A stretch of DNA of 27,807 bases from Clostridiales bacterium (GCA_003537755.1 DPQS01000018.1:1-27807); one strand, 5' to 3'. Numbered from the stretch's first letter, positions 1 through 9,266 are shown. Translations and numbers: made by a program. Notes: generated by a model not told the origin, from the sequence alone.

Positions 1-69
1 TTTTTCAAAAAGTTTCCCTTCCCCGAAATTCTGTCCCGTAAAAAGTCTCCCAAAAAAATCACACAAAAA

Positions 70-927
70 CTACTCAATCAAAGCGGTTTCCTTGCCTGTG
101 GGGTCAAAAGTGTCGTCGCTGTGCACAAAGTATTCCGTCATGTCGAAGTTTTTCGGCAGGTCGGTGGGGGTGTAACCCGTCAGTTCCTTGAAGTTGCGGT
201 TGAAGGTGCGTATACTGTCAAACCCGCAGAAAAGAGCGATTTCCGTTACGGACAATTCGCCTTTTTGCAACAGCCGCACGGCGTTGTCAACCTTGGTAAA
301 GGTGAGGTATCGGCTGAAACTCATACCCGTGTTCCGGCGAAAATATCTCGAAAAATAGGCAGGTTCCAATGCCATAAAGCGGCAGGCCTCATCAAAAGTG
401 ATGTCGGCGTATTCGTCGTTTATTTTGTCCAGCAACTTGCGCAACTGCCCCGACGTGGACGTTTCCTTTTTACGGTCGGAGGTCGGTTCGCTGCGGACAA
501 TGCGGATAAACAGATCGCGGATTGCGTCGCATACCATCTGTTCGAAGCAGATCTGTCTGCCGACAAGTTCCGCCTTGACAAGATTGTACACGGAACCGAT
601 GCCGTGGTCGCGGTCGATACGCGGCGATGAAAGTACTTTGCCGCCCATCACGCCCTCTATTATGCCGTAACTGAAGATGATTACCGACAGCACCGTGTCC
701 GTACTTCTGGCGTGCATGTAGTGGATTGTTTCAGGCTCGACGAAACACGCCTGTCCCTGTTTCAATGTCATTGCCACGTCGCCGCAAAAAATGTCTATCG
801 TGCCGCTGTTGACGTACAACAACTCGCAGTCGGTGTGCCAGTGCGGCAGATTGTGCGAATTGCGGTATTTGCCTGCCCATACGCCGCTTTTGTTGTGGTA
901 ATTCCAGATTTCGCGCTTTGCTTTCAT
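70..927 (-). CDS. AraC-family transcriptional regulator with N-terminal cupin sensor
   Basis: This 285-residue protein has the usual two-part AraC layout. The N-terminal half (about residues 10-100) is a cupin-like ligand-binding domain with the HWHTDCE metal/ligand-type motif and a second PETIHYMHA strand. The C-terminal third (about 165-265) carries the paired helix-turn-helix, recognisable from ACRFMALEPAYFSRYFRR and TEIALFCGFDSIRTFNRNFK followed by the typical GYTP tail. Length is normal for the family. It is transcribed away from galT across a 232-bp gap with its own consensus promoter. The gal promoter opposite has a good -10 but no clear -35, so activation of galactose genes by this protein is a reasonable inference. 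Family assignment is strong. The ligand is unknown and other sugars are possible. Confidence 0.9.
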   Translation of the reverse strand: MKAKREIWNYHNKSGVWAGKYRNSHNLPHWHTDCELLYVNSGTIDIFCGDVAMTLKQGQACFVEPETIHYMHARSTDTVLSVIIFSYGIIEGVMGGKVLSSPRIDRDHGIGSVYNLVKAELVGRQICFEQMVCDAIRDLFIRIVRSEPTSDRKKETSTSGQLRKLLDKINDEYADITFDEACRFMALEPAYFSRYFRRNTGMSFSRYLTFTKVDNAVRLLQKGELSVTEIALFCGFDSIRTFNRNFKELTGYTPTDLPKNFDMTEYFVHSDDTFDPTGKETALIE

Positions 928-990
928 TTTTTTCTGCCTTTTTGCGGTTTTGTGCGCCTACGTCGCGCCCGTCGCGTTTCTTTCGGTTAC

Positions 991-1019
991 ATTGTACACG
1001 TCAAACAAAAAAAAGTCAA
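991..1019 (-). promoter_or_regulatory. Sigma-A promoter of the AraC-type regulator gene
   Basis: On the minus strand TTGACT (1019-1014) and TACAAT (996-991) are separated by exactly 17 bp. The start codon at 927 lies about 60 nt beyond the -10, giving a short leader. Confidence 0.75.
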
Positions 1020-1054
1020 TAAATGACCATATTTTTGTGTATTCTTTTCTTGTA

Positions 1055-1060
1055 TATAAT
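1055..1060 (+). promoter_or_regulatory. Probable -10 element of the galTKE promoter
   Basis: A perfect TATAAT sits about 100 bp upstream of galT. No sequence resembling TTGACA lies 16-18 bp upstream (only a T-rich run around 1031-1038). A -10 without a -35 is typical of activator-dependent promoters, consistent with the divergent AraC-type gene, but the activation itself is inferred. An imperfect small dyad GTCA/TGAC (1015-1018 and 1024-1027) lies between the two promoters. Confidence 0.55.
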
Positions 1061-1159
1061 GTCGCCGGGTAATATTATTAGGACGAAAGAAAAGGATAAG
1101 GCAAAGTGTATGCGCAACACATAGGCGTTGTGGCTGCGGATGCCTTGCGGAGGGCGCAG

Positions 1160-2632
1160 ATGAGTGTTTCGGGTTTAATCAAAGGTTTGGTGGACTACGC
1201 GAGAAGAAATCTCGAACTTGACGAACTGGACATGACGTACAAAACCAACGAGGTGCTGGACATTCTCGGATGGCCGACGTTTGACGAAAATGAGGAAACG
1301 TACTACGTCAAAGACATCAACGAGGCATTGGCAAAGTTTACCGACGAATGTGTTGACGAGGGTATTTTTGCCCGCGAGGACGCAGCCGCCGTGTGTGACA
1401 AAGTGATGGGGTGTCTGTCGCTGTTGCCGTCGGAAATCAAACAACGTATGCACATGCGCATGTGCGGACGCCCGAGCGAAGAAGACTGGATGGGACGTAT
1501 GCACTGGTTTTACGACTACTGCGTAAAAAACACCTACGTCAAAAAGGCGGTACTGGACAAAAACCCGCGCTTTGAAAGTCACGGGCTTGTCGTTACCATT
1601 AACCTTGCTAAGCCGGAGTTCCGCGACCCGAAAAAGGCAGCCAGCGGCAATTCCGTCAAGGGCGGCTACCCCAAGTGCGTAATTTGCCGGGAAAACGTCG
1701 GCTACGTGCCCCGTTCCAAGTGCACGCTTCGCGTTGACCCGATTGACCTTGCGCACGGCAGTTACTTCTGGCAGTTCAGTCCTTACGGCTACTTTCACGA
1801 GCACGGCATTTGCATAAACCAAAAGCACGTACCCATGCATGTCGATCACGATACGATTGAAAACCTGATGTACTTCGTGGAATTGTTCCCGGGGTACTTC
1901 ATCGGCAGTAACGCGGCGTTACCCCGCATAGGCGGCAGTGTGCTTGCCCATGACCACTATCAGGGCGGCGGTGAAATTCTGCCTTTGTTCAATGCCCCGA
2001 TCCGCACGCAGATGAAATTTGCCGACTACCACAGCGTGGAAATCGGCACGCTTGACTGGCCGGGGACATGTATTCGCCTCAAGGGAACCGACAAGGAAAA
2101 AATCGTCGACCTTGCCGACCGTATCCGCAGACACTGGAATGAGTACACCAACGAAAAGCTGGGCATAATCGCCGACGACGCCGACGGACATCACAACGCT
2201 ATCAGCCCGACTGTAGTGTACCGCGACGGCAAGTTCGAGGTCAACATTATTCTGCGTTGCAACATCACATCGGCGCAGTATCCCGACGGCGTGTTCCACG
2301 CTCACCCGGAGTTTCACGTAATCAAGAAGGAAAGCATAGGGCTTATCGAAGCACAAGGCTTGTTTATCCTGCCGGGTCGCCTTGTAAAGCAACTTGCCGA
2401 CGTCGAGCAGTGCATACTGGACGGCAAACTGAGCGAGGAATATGCCGAATTCCAAAAGGTGTACGACGAAACCAAGGCACTTGTCAAGGAATTTACGCCC
2501 GAAGGCGTCCACGCGGCAATGCAGGACGAACTGGGCAGCATATGTTACCGCATTTTACAAAATACAGCCGTTTTTAAGGACGAGCGTCAGACAATAGAAT
2601 TTTTGAAGGAGATCGGCTTTGAAGAAAAATAA
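1160..2632 (+). CDS. galT: UDP-glucose--hexose-1-phosphate uridylyltransferase (Firmicutes-type GalT)
   Basis: This enzyme transfers UMP between UDP-glucose and galactose-1-phosphate, the second step of the Leloir pathway, in the cytoplasm. The protein (490 residues from this start) matches the long Firmicutes GalT family rather than the short E. coli type. It shows the N-terminal LIKGLVDYARRNLELDELD segment, the YPKCVICRENVGY region and the nucleotidyl-transfer histidine motif HDHYQGGGE. The reading frame also opens at GTG 1106, but ATG 1160 is preferred. GGAGGG sits 5 nt before it and the protein then begins where family members begin, whereas the 18 extra residues look unrelated. Its stop overlaps the galK start by 14 nt, so the two are translationally coupled. 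Confidence 0.95.
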   Translation: MSVSGLIKGLVDYARRNLELDELDMTYKTNEVLDILGWPTFDENEETYYVKDINEALAKFTDECVDEGIFAREDAAAVCDKVMGCLSLLPSEIKQRMHMRMCGRPSEEDWMGRMHWFYDYCVKNTYVKKAVLDKNPRFESHGLVVTINLAKPEFRDPKKAASGNSVKGGYPKCVICRENVGYVPRSKCTLRVDPIDLAHGSYFWQFSPYGYFHEHGICINQKHVPMHVDHDTIENLMYFVELFPGYFIGSNAALPRIGGSVLAHDHYQGGGEILPLFNAPIRTQMKFADYHSVEIGTLDWPGTCIRLKGTDKEKIVDLADRIRRHWNEYTNEKLGIIADDADGHHNAISPTVVYRDGKFEVNIILRCNITSAQYPDGVFHAHPEFHVIKKESIGLIEAQGLFILPGRLVKQLADVEQCILDGKLSEEYAEFQKVYDETKALVKEFTPEGVHAAMQDELGSICYRILQNTAVFKDERQTIEFLKEIGFEEK

Positions 2633-3746
2633 TTACGATTACAAGGTGTCTGCGGCAGGCCGCGTAAACATCATCGGCGAGCACGTAGACTACTGTGGCG
2701 GTAAAGTTTTCCCTGCCGCGCTGTCCCTTAAAAACACCGTTTACATCCGCGCAAACGGCACGGACAAAATCAACATCAAATGGACGACGTTGCCCGACGA
2801 AGTTACGCTGGACATCGCAAACATCGGCGGCTACGGTCACCTGAAGTACGGCAACTACCAGGCAGGCTGCGCCTACATATGGCAACAGGCAGGTCACAAA
2901 CTTATCGGATGTGACATGTTGCAGGACTGCACGGTGCCTTTCGGCAGCGGACTCAGCAGTTCGGCGGCAATCGAGGTTTCCACTATGGCCGCGCTTGCTA
3001 CCATTGCAGGTGAAAAAATCGACCCCAAGGAAATCGCTCTGCTTGCGCAAAAGGCGGAACGCGAATACGCCCACGTCAATTGCGGCATAATGGACCAGTA
3101 CGCTTCGGCAAACGGCAAAAAGGACAATGCCATTCTGCTGGACTGCGCCAAGGTTACGCACGAGTATGTGCCTTTGCAACTGGGGGATTACACGCTGGTA
3201 ATTACCAACTGCAACAAGCCGCACAGCCTTGTGACAAGCAAGTACAACGAACGCCGCGCCGAAACGGAACAGGCGTTGGAAATACTGCAAAAGTACCTGC
3301 CGGTAACCTGCCTTGCGGAAGTTACGCCGTCGGACTTTGAAAAATACAAGGACAAACTGCCGGGCAAAGTGCGCGACCGTGCGGAACACGTTGTGTACGA
3401 GTGCTACCGCGTGGAAGAAGCCGTCGACGCAATGCGTAGCGGCAACCTGAAGTTGCTGGGCAAGCTGCTCAACGAGTCGCACGCTTCCCTTCGCGACAAG
3501 TACGAAGTTACCGGTGCGGAGCTTGACGCTCTCGCTGCGGCGGCACAGGCTCACCCCGCGTGCCTCGGCTCCCGTATGACGGGCGCAGGCTTTGGCGGAT
3601 GCACGATAAGCATCGTCGGGAAGGACGCCGTAGACGACTTCAAAAAGACGGTACACGACGCCTACGTCAAGGCAATCGGCTACGAACCGTCGTTCTACGA
3701 CGCGGACATCGCCGACGGAATCATTGTGGAAAAACTTGACAAATAA
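2619..3746 (+). CDS. galK: Galactokinase
   Basis: This GHMP-family kinase phosphorylates galactose at C1 using ATP. It is 375 residues long, normal for the family. The galactokinase signature GRVNIIGEHVDY is at residues 14-25, the ATP-binding loop PFGSGLSSSAA at about 107-117, the catalytic aspartate is D159 within GIMDQ, and the third GHMP motif SRMTGAGFGGCTISIV lies near the C-terminus. The start is TTG at 2619, inside the last codons of galT, with AAGGAGA 5 nt upstream. No ATG offers an alternative that keeps the GRVNIIGEH motif in its normal place. Second gene of the galTKE operon. Confidence 0.96.
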   Translation: MKKNNYDYKVSAAGRVNIIGEHVDYCGGKVFPAALSLKNTVYIRANGTDKINIKWTTLPDEVTLDIANIGGYGHLKYGNYQAGCAYIWQQAGHKLIGCDMLQDCTVPFGSGLSSSAAIEVSTMAALATIAGEKIDPKEIALLAQKAEREYAHVNCGIMDQYASANGKKDNAILLDCAKVTHEYVPLQLGDYTLVITNCNKPHSLVTSKYNERRAETEQALEILQKYLPVTCLAEVTPSDFEKYKDKLPGKVRDRAEHVVYECYRVEEAVDAMRSGNLKLLGKLLNESHASLRDKYEVTGAELDALAAAAQAHPACLGSRMTGAGFGGCTISIVGKDAVDDFKKTVHDAYVKAIGYEPSFYDADIADGIIVEKLDK

Positions 3747-3748
3747 GT

Positions 3749-3805
3749 TTGCCGAAACATGCGCAAAGTGACGATTTACGGCGTTAAACGTACCGCTTTC
3801 GGCAA
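3749..3805 (+). other. Inverted repeat in the galK-galE gap
   Basis: The 136-bp gap between galK and galE holds a perfect 9-bp inverted repeat, TTGCCGAAA (3749-3757) and TTTCGGCAA (3797-3805), separated by 39 nt. A GCCGCGCGGC palindrome lies further on, in the 3820s-3830s. Neither is followed by a T-run, so these are not ordinary terminators. They could form a processing or stability hairpin separating galE from galTK. Confidence 0.4.
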
Positions 3806-3882
3806 CAAAACAACGCAAACTGTCGCGCCGCGCGGCAAAGTGTGTCAAACGGCGTGCGTTAATAAATAAGGAGGAATACGAA

Positions 3883-4896
3883 ATGACTATTCTTGTTACG
3901 GGTGGTGCCGGATACATCGGTACGCACACAGATGTGGAATTGCTTAACAAAGGCTACGACGTGGTTGTGGTGGACAATCTGTCCAACTCTTCGCCCAAGG
4001 CAATCGAGCGCGTGAAGGAAATAACGGGCAAAGACGTTGCTTTTTACCAAGGCGACGTAAGGGACAAGGCACTGCTGGATAAGATTTTCAGCGAGCACAA
4101 GATTGACTGGGTAATTCACTTTGCAGGGCTCAAGGCTGTCGGCGAAAGTTGCGAAAAACCGCTCGAATACTACAACAACAACCTGTACGGCACGCTTGTA
4201 TTGCTGGAAGTAATGCGCAATCACGGCTGCAAAAAGTTGGTGTTCAGTTCCTCCGCTACGGTTTACGGCGACCCCGAACGTCTGCCCCTTGACGAAACCT
4301 GCAAGACGGGCGGCACCACAAACCCCTACGGCACAAGCAAGTACTTCCAGGAAATCATGTTGCAGGACATCTACAAGGCGGACAACGAATGGACGATTGT
4401 CCTGCTGCGTTACTTCAACCCCGTGGGCGCACACCACAGCGGACTTATCGGTGAGGACCCTCAGGGCATCCCCAACAACCTTACGCCCTACATCGCAAAG
4501 GTGGCAATCGGACAACTGCCGGAAATCGGCGTGTTCGGCAACGACTATCCCACCCCGGACGGCACGGGCGTGCGCGACTACATTCACGTGGTTGACCTTG
4601 CGCTCGGTCACGTTGCGGCAATCGAAGGAGTCAAGCACCCCGGCGTGTACGTGTACAACCTCGGCACGGGCAACGGCTACAGTGTACTGCAGGTAATCAA
4701 GGCGTTTGACAAGGCTTGCGGACGCGAACTGCCCTACACAATCAAGCCCCGTCGTCCCGGCGACATTGCCGCTTGCTACGCAGACGCAAGCAAAGCTGCC
4801 AAGGAACTTGGCTGGAAGGCAACCCACGACATCGACGATATGTGCAGTTCTCTGTGGGCATGGCAGGAAAAAAACCCCAACGGCTACAAGGACTGA
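3883..4896 (+). CDS. galE: UDP-glucose 4-epimerase
   Basis: This extended short-chain dehydrogenase interconverts UDP-galactose and UDP-glucose with bound NAD, closing the Leloir cycle and also supplying UDP-galactose for glycans. The protein has 337 residues. It shows the NAD-binding GGAGYIG loop (7-13), DNLSNSS (31-37), catalytic S124 in FSSSATVYG and the YxxxK pair Y149/K153. These match the numbering of the E. coli enzyme as I remember it. TAAGGAGG lies just upstream of the ATG. It is the last gene of the operon and is followed by a strong terminator. Identification is secure. Some homologues also accept N-acetylated substrates, which the sequence alone does not decide. Confidence 0.96.
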   Translation: MTILVTGGAGYIGTHTDVELLNKGYDVVVVDNLSNSSPKAIERVKEITGKDVAFYQGDVRDKALLDKIFSEHKIDWVIHFAGLKAVGESCEKPLEYYNNNLYGTLVLLEVMRNHGCKKLVFSSSATVYGDPERLPLDETCKTGGTTNPYGTSKYFQEIMLQDIYKADNEWTIVLLRYFNPVGAHHSGLIGEDPQGIPNNLTPYIAKVAIGQLPEIGVFGNDYPTPDGTGVRDYIHVVDLALGHVAAIEGVKHPGVYVYNLGTGNGYSVLQVIKAFDKACGRELPYTIKPRRPGDIAACYADASKAAKELGWKATHDIDDMCSSLWAWQEKNPNGYKD

Positions 4897-4932
4897 TTGC
4901 ACTTGTGCCTGTAAAAGTAAGCAAAATCAATC

Positions 4933-4965
4933 AAAAGGAAGCGCAAAATTACGCTTCCTTTTTTT
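4933..4965 (+). terminator. Rho-independent terminator of the galTKE operon
   Basis: AAGGAAGCG (4935-4943) pairs perfectly with CGCTTCCTT (4952-4960) around an 8-nt loop. The 3' arm runs directly into a T-tract. It lies 37 nt after the galE stop. Confidence 0.92.
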
Positions 4966-5009
4966 ATTGCCCGATTACAAAATGTGAACACTTTGCCGTG
5001 AAGTGTACA

Positions 5010-5038
5010 TTGACTTGCAGTATAGCATATGGTAAAAT
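5010..5038 (+). promoter_or_regulatory. Sigma-A promoter of the membrane protein / GLUG protein unit
   Basis: TTGACT (5010-5015), a 17-bp spacer and TAAAAT (5033-5038). The resulting 5' leader to the ATG at 5202 is about 155 nt, A/T-rich, without a riboswitch I recognise. A second TATAAT at 5102-5107 has no well-placed -35. The rest of the 4897-5201 gap holds only this promoter, its leader and the gal terminator. Confidence 0.75.
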
Positions 5039-5201
5039 TAAATAGTAGAAAGTATTTTTGAAAAGGACTTTTTTATTGGAATTTTTAATCGAGGGGGCAA
5101 GTATAATGTGAGATAATGTTTTGTAGATTAGTACTACAGTTTGTATGTAACTTAATTTCGCATGAGTTTTTGTTTTTTTACATAAACAGGAAGGAGAAAT
5201 A

Positions 5202-5675
5202 ATGGAAAACAAAGAAGTCGCTAAATCGGAATTTATTCCGCTTGCGAAAAAAAGTCGCGCTTCACGTATTATTCTGCCGATTCTGGCATCAATTGGACTT
5301 ATTTTAACTGTGCTTTTAATCGGCGGAGGAAAAAGCCTTGAAATGATTTTGTTGACACTTTTTGTTGCAATTGTCGGCTTTATTGCCCCTCTCTGTTGTT
5401 TTATATGGGCGGTTAGGCGACCCGAAGTTGTGGTTGAAAGTGACGGAAGCGTGCTAAGATTTTTCTACAAGACGGGATGGGTAGAAGTATCACTGAACGA
5501 TGTGAAAAAAGTCAGGTACACAATTGCTATGTTTATGAGGGTTCCTCTTAAAAGTGGCAGACTGATTATTGTTACCAAAGAAAAGACCTACATGCTTTTT
5601 AGCATAAACGATGTTGTTGAATCTTCAATGAGCATTGAAAAGTTGATAAACAAAAACAAGGAGGAAAGTAAATGA
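5202..5675 (+). CDS. Small membrane protein with two TM helices and a PH-like C-terminal domain
   Basis: This 157-residue protein has two hydrophobic helices (about 20-44 and 48-71) followed by a soluble part (about 73-150). The alternating beta strands there (EVVVESDGSVLRFFYKTGWV, RLIIVTKEKTYMLFSI) and a final helix resemble bacterial PH-like domains. That resemblance is by pattern only. AAGGAGA precedes the ATG. The stop overlaps the next start as ATGA, so translation of the large secreted protein is coupled to it, suggesting the two work together, perhaps in anchoring or signalling. The gene is A/T-rich in third codon positions, unlike the flanking gal genes. No function is assigned. Confidence 0.75.
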   Translation: MENKEVAKSEFIPLAKKSRASRIILPILASIGLILTVLLIGGGKSLEMILLTLFVAIVGFIAPLCCFIWAVRRPEVVVESDGSVLRFFYKTGWVEVSLNDVKKVRYTIAMFMRVPLKSGRLIIVTKEKTYMLFSINDVVESSMSIEKLINKNKEESK

Positions 5676-8600
5676 AGAACATGGAAAAACGTATTTATAC
5701 AAATAACGTTTTTAAGGTATTTGTATCTGTATTTGTCGTAATTTCACTGATTGTAAGTCTGTATGCCTTGATAGTTGGTAACCAGCCGGTTGTGTATGCA
5801 GAAAACTCTGCTGACGATACATTTTCTATCGAAAATGAAGTTAAATGTTTTACTGATAGTGATTACTTGTATGATGCGGAAAATCAAGTCATAAATACAG
5901 CCTACACAATTCAGCAGTATAAAACTAATTTGGCTGGGAAAAAGATAGGCAAAGATGATTACATAGTTCAAATAATTCCGAAATCATATTTTTATACAGT
6001 AGGAAATGTGACAAAAATCGGTAAAGAATATGGCTTTTTTATAAAAACGGAAATATGCCTAACGGGATATTTTTCACGTGTATTAGTTTTTGATATTGAT
6101 ATAGGAATGAATCAATATGAAAATGAACTTACCTACAGTGTTAAGCCACTATTTGTATTTCAATATGATAGTAGTGCAAGTGGTGTAACTCTTGAAAAAA
6201 TCGGGGATGAGCCTCTTGTTACAGAAAAATTTTATCTTAAAAATGTTTGTTTTGGACTGTCTGTTTTCAACGAAAATTCATATAACACGCAAGATGTATA
6301 TGGGTACAATAAGTCGTTTGATAACGGTCCCGTTATCTTACAATCAAGATATAATAGCAAAGGATATTCACTTGAAAAATGGGCTGAAGAAGCCAGAGAA
6401 TCCGAGTTAATCATAATTAAAAGACTACTTGGATTTTTTGATGATACAGGACTTATTGAGTTTGCGTCATATGTGTTGGATGTTTATAATGATGCTAATT
6501 CAATTGCAAAATTTATTGCTTGTGAGCACACATCTTCGACATATAACAATGAGTTGAACATTGTTACATATAAAGACAGAAATTCTTATGGTGTAAATGA
6601 ACCGTATTACAGAACAAGTATGATTTTTACGTCGGACGATGTTGTTTATGGCGTTGATAAAGACCATTATGCACAGAGCATATTGCTGCTGGAAACACTT
6701 GGCGAATCATATAGAGTATATGAAAACATAAAACTCGATATTGTTTCCGTTGGTGTGACAGGAAATGTAGAAACAATTTCTTCAGGTGAAAGATGTGAGT
6801 ACAGCGTGCACAGCAATAATTATCGTGAAGAAATGGAATCTAACACGAACGAACTTGTTTATACATTGCCTTATGGTAAAAAGATGTTCAGGTTCACGCC
6901 TGAATACAGCGGTGAATACAACATTAAGCATGGTTCGTCGGAAAATTATGATTACTATATCTATCAGTCGTCAAGCGGCAGTGCAACGCCCGTATCATCG
7001 CTTGAAGGAATTTATCTTAAAAAGGGCGAAACGTACTGCATAGATGTAGTAAACAAAACGGATAAAGTAATAGCAGATACTATGTCTATTTCGCTTACGG
7101 AAATATACAAAGATAAGCCGCAGGTTGTCAAATTGAAGTCGGGACAATCTACTGCATTTGTTTACAAGGCAACGCAGACGGAAATACTTGATGTCTGCAG
7201 TGGTTCGCCGAAGGTCAACATCAAGTACATTGCCAACAGATTTAAGCCTTTGCAAAGTTACGGTGAGGTTGGCAGACAAACTGTCGGAGTACGATTTACG
7301 GAAGGTGATTTGTACATAATCGAATTGGCAAACAAAGGACTGAATGAAGAAACCGTTGAACTGTATTTTGCAAATGTTGAAGGTTTGCCCAAGACTGTTT
7401 ACGGAGATTCGGTAACTAAGTATTATTCGTATACTGCACAGAAAAGCGGAAAATGTACAATAACTCTTAAGTACGACAATCCCAGTGTTGCAATCAGTAT
7501 ATTCGATGAAAATTTGCGTGCCGTTAGCCATAGTAATGCTGTCGGTATGGATTTTCAAAACGTGCAATTCAGTGTAACCGCCGGGAAGAAAGTGTACATA
7601 GGTATTTGCGACGACAATAATACCGGCGAAACAATAAACGTAAGTTGTTCTGTAGGTGCCTCTGCATATAAGTGGCGAGTGGACGGTGTTGTACTGGATT
7701 CAACAGACGGTAGCGGTAAGAGTGAATACAATTATGAGGTCGAGAGAGGGCGTACTGTAAAAATTGAATTTATTGTTAACGATTCGGTTGTGCTGACAAT
7801 GTTGGAGGTTACTACAGGAGATTACCATTATAAACTGGAAAAAGGCAATCTTACTGTCTATGACGATTGCTGGCTTTCGGAATTTTTTGAAGTTAAAGCG
7901 TACCTGACTGAAGTTGTGAATGGTGTAATGCAATCAAGTGGATATTATTATGATTCCACGTTGCTAATTCACCCTATTATAGCGCAAGGATATAATTTTT
8001 ACGTTTACAACGATCAATCAAATATCGGGCTGAAGTGGAATAATATTAACATAATAAAAATAGCGTGTACAATATCGATACCCACAAAAAACGATTTCAC
8101 AATTGAGTCGGAAGGTTATGTCGGTCTATTGAAAGACGTTAAAAGATTAGCGTATACACAGCCCGGAGATATTGCTATAAAGGTAGACAAAATTTACATA
8201 AGCGGCGCGAAAAACAATGGCGTTAAAGAAGAATTTTGGCTGTCAAACGGAAAATGTGGGTTCAATGTTCCCAAACTATATGTAAACGCTCTTTTTGCCG
8301 GCGGTAGCGGGACAAGTAGTAACCCATACAAAATTTCTTGCTTGCGTCATTTGGGTAATCTTAAGTATTCCCACAACAAGTATTACAAACTTACAACGTC
8401 ATTGACATTGCCGACTGGTTGGAGTTGCTTTGAAAACTTTACAGGTACGTTTGACGGGGGTGATAACACATTGTCTAATTTTGCTGTTGATATAGAAACG
8501 TCATCTAATGTACGGGCAAATTATGCTTTGTTTGAGGTCAACAGAGGAACTATTAAAAATCTTAAATTTACCCAAATAAACATTACGGCAAGCCCGTATC

Positions 8601-9184
8601 ACAACGAGCCTGCAATAAATGTGGCAGGTCTTGTTGGTACAAACAAGGGTACAGTAGAATATTGCAGTGCAAGCGGTTTGCTTAACTGCAACAGATATTT
8701 GTCTGCAATTGCAGGTGTTGTAGCCGAAAACAGAGGCGGAACGATAAAAAATTGTAGCGCAAAAAACCTTGAAATATTTGGAAACGGTGATATGGGCGGC
8801 GTTTGCGGCGTATCTTACGGCGGACTGATTTCTAATTGTTTCACATATGAATTTACAGGCAAGTTGTACATAAACAAGGAAAACAGAAGTCTTGGCGGAA
8901 TAGTGGGATATATGACTGACGGCGGAACAATAGAGTGTTGTTACAATGTATTCAGCGCTGCAAGTTATGAAGGCAGTGCTTACATCGGTCCGATTTCTCT
9001 TGACCCGAAAATCGGAATGATTGTAGGTCATCTCAACAAGTCGACCATGCGTAATGTGTCTGTTAACGGAATGACGCTTAGCAGCGGAAACCTTTTGAGC
9101 GGACAACGCAAACACGTAGGCGGAGCCGGAAATGGAACAGCAGGTCTTGCAACAGAAAGCACAATAACAAATACAAACTGGTAA
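5672..9184 (+). CDS. Large secreted protein with PPC-like modules and C-terminal GLUG repeats
   Basis: This 1170-residue exported protein has a signal peptide with hydrophobic core at about 13-35 and likely cleavage after VYA43. A long N-terminal region of unknown fold follows. Residues about 385-660 hold three beta-sandwich-like modules resembling bacterial pre-peptidase C-terminal domains (for example FRFTPEYSGEYNI and YYSYTAQKSGKCTITLKY). From about 877 a right-handed-helix-type domain begins with GGSGTSSNPYKISCLRHLG and GTFDGGDNTLSNF. GLUG-type turns follow at about 986 (GLVGTNKGTVEYC), 1043 (GVCGVSYGGLISNC), 1075 (GGIVGYMTDGGTIECC) and 1116. There is no sortase motif or C-terminal membrane helix. 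GLUG domains are common in bacterial surface adhesins. A role in surface binding is inferred. ATG 5681 is an alternative start. GGAGG lies just upstream of 5672. Confidence 0.8.
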   Translation: MKNMEKRIYTNNVFKVFVSVFVVISLIVSLYALIVGNQPVVYAENSADDTFSIENEVKCFTDSDYLYDAENQVINTAYTIQQYKTNLAGKKIGKDDYIVQIIPKSYFYTVGNVTKIGKEYGFFIKTEICLTGYFSRVLVFDIDIGMNQYENELTYSVKPLFVFQYDSSASGVTLEKIGDEPLVTEKFYLKNVCFGLSVFNENSYNTQDVYGYNKSFDNGPVILQSRYNSKGYSLEKWAEEARESELIIIKRLLGFFDDTGLIEFASYVLDVYNDANSIAKFIACEHTSSTYNNELNIVTYKDRNSYGVNEPYYRTSMIFTSDDVVYGVDKDHYAQSILLLETLGESYRVYENIKLDIVSVGVTGNVETISSGERCEYSVHSNNYREEMESNTNELVYTLPYGKKMFRFTPEYSGEYNIKHGSSENYDYYIYQSSSGSATPVSSLEGIYLKKGETYCIDVVNKTDKVIADTMSISLTEIYKDKPQVVKLKSGQSTAFVYKATQTEILDVCSGSPKVNIKYIANRFKPLQSYGEVGRQTVGVRFTEGDLYIIELANKGLNEETVELYFANVEGLPKTVYGDSVTKYYSYTAQKSGKCTITLKYDNPSVAISIFDENLRAVSHSNAVGMDFQNVQFSVTAGKKVYIGICDDNNTGETINVSCSVGASAYKWRVDGVVLDSTDGSGKSEYNYEVERGRTVKIEFIVNDSVVLTMLEVTTGDYHYKLEKGNLTVYDDCWLSEFFEVKAYLTEVVNGVMQSSGYYYDSTLLIHPIIAQGYNFYVYNDQSNIGLKWNNINIIKIACTISIPTKNDFTIESEGYVGLLKDVKRLAYTQPGDIAIKVDKIYISGAKNNGVKEEFWLSNGKCGFNVPKLYVNALFAGGSGTSSNPYKISCLRHLGNLKYSHNKYYKLTTSLTLPTGWSCFENFTGTFDGGDNTLSNFAVDIETSSNVRANYALFEVNRGTIKNLKFTQINITASPYHNEPAINVAGLVGTNKGTVEYCSASGLLNCNRYLSAIAGVVAENRGGTIKNCSAKNLEIFGNGDMGGVCGVSYGGLISNCFTYEFTGKLYINKENRSLGGIVGYMTDGGTIECCYNVFSAASYEGSAYIGPISLDPKIGMIVGHLNKSTMRNVSVNGMTLSSGNLLSGQRKHVGGAGNGTAGLATESTITNTNW

Positions 9185-9207
9185 TACTGTTAGAGAAAAA
9201 CAAAATA

Positions 9208-9242
9208 AAAGGTCGTGACGTGGTTGTCGCGACCTTTTTGTT
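9208..9242 (+). terminator. Rho-independent terminator between convergent units, possibly bidirectional
   Basis: A 12-bp stem, AAAGGTCGTGAC (9208-9219) with GTCGCGACCTTT (9226-9237), contains one G-U pair and a 6-nt loop, then a T-run. The minus-strand operon ends at 9267. On that strand the hairpin is followed by TTTTATTTTG, so it may stop transcription in both directions. Confidence 0.88.
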
Positions 9243-9266
9243 TTGGGGTGTGGGTGAGTTTTGATG

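Noticed and set aside
1..69. Possible terminator downstream of the AraC-type gene
   Set aside because: T-runs are present on the minus strand but no stable hairpin precedes them.
1106..1159. GTG start for a longer GalT
   Set aside because: The 18 added residues do not resemble the GalT N-terminus, and ATG 1160 has a better ribosome-binding site.
2574..3950. 458-codon minus-strand frame opposite galK and the start of galE
   Set aside because: Overlaps secure genes and has shadow-type composition without recognisable motifs.
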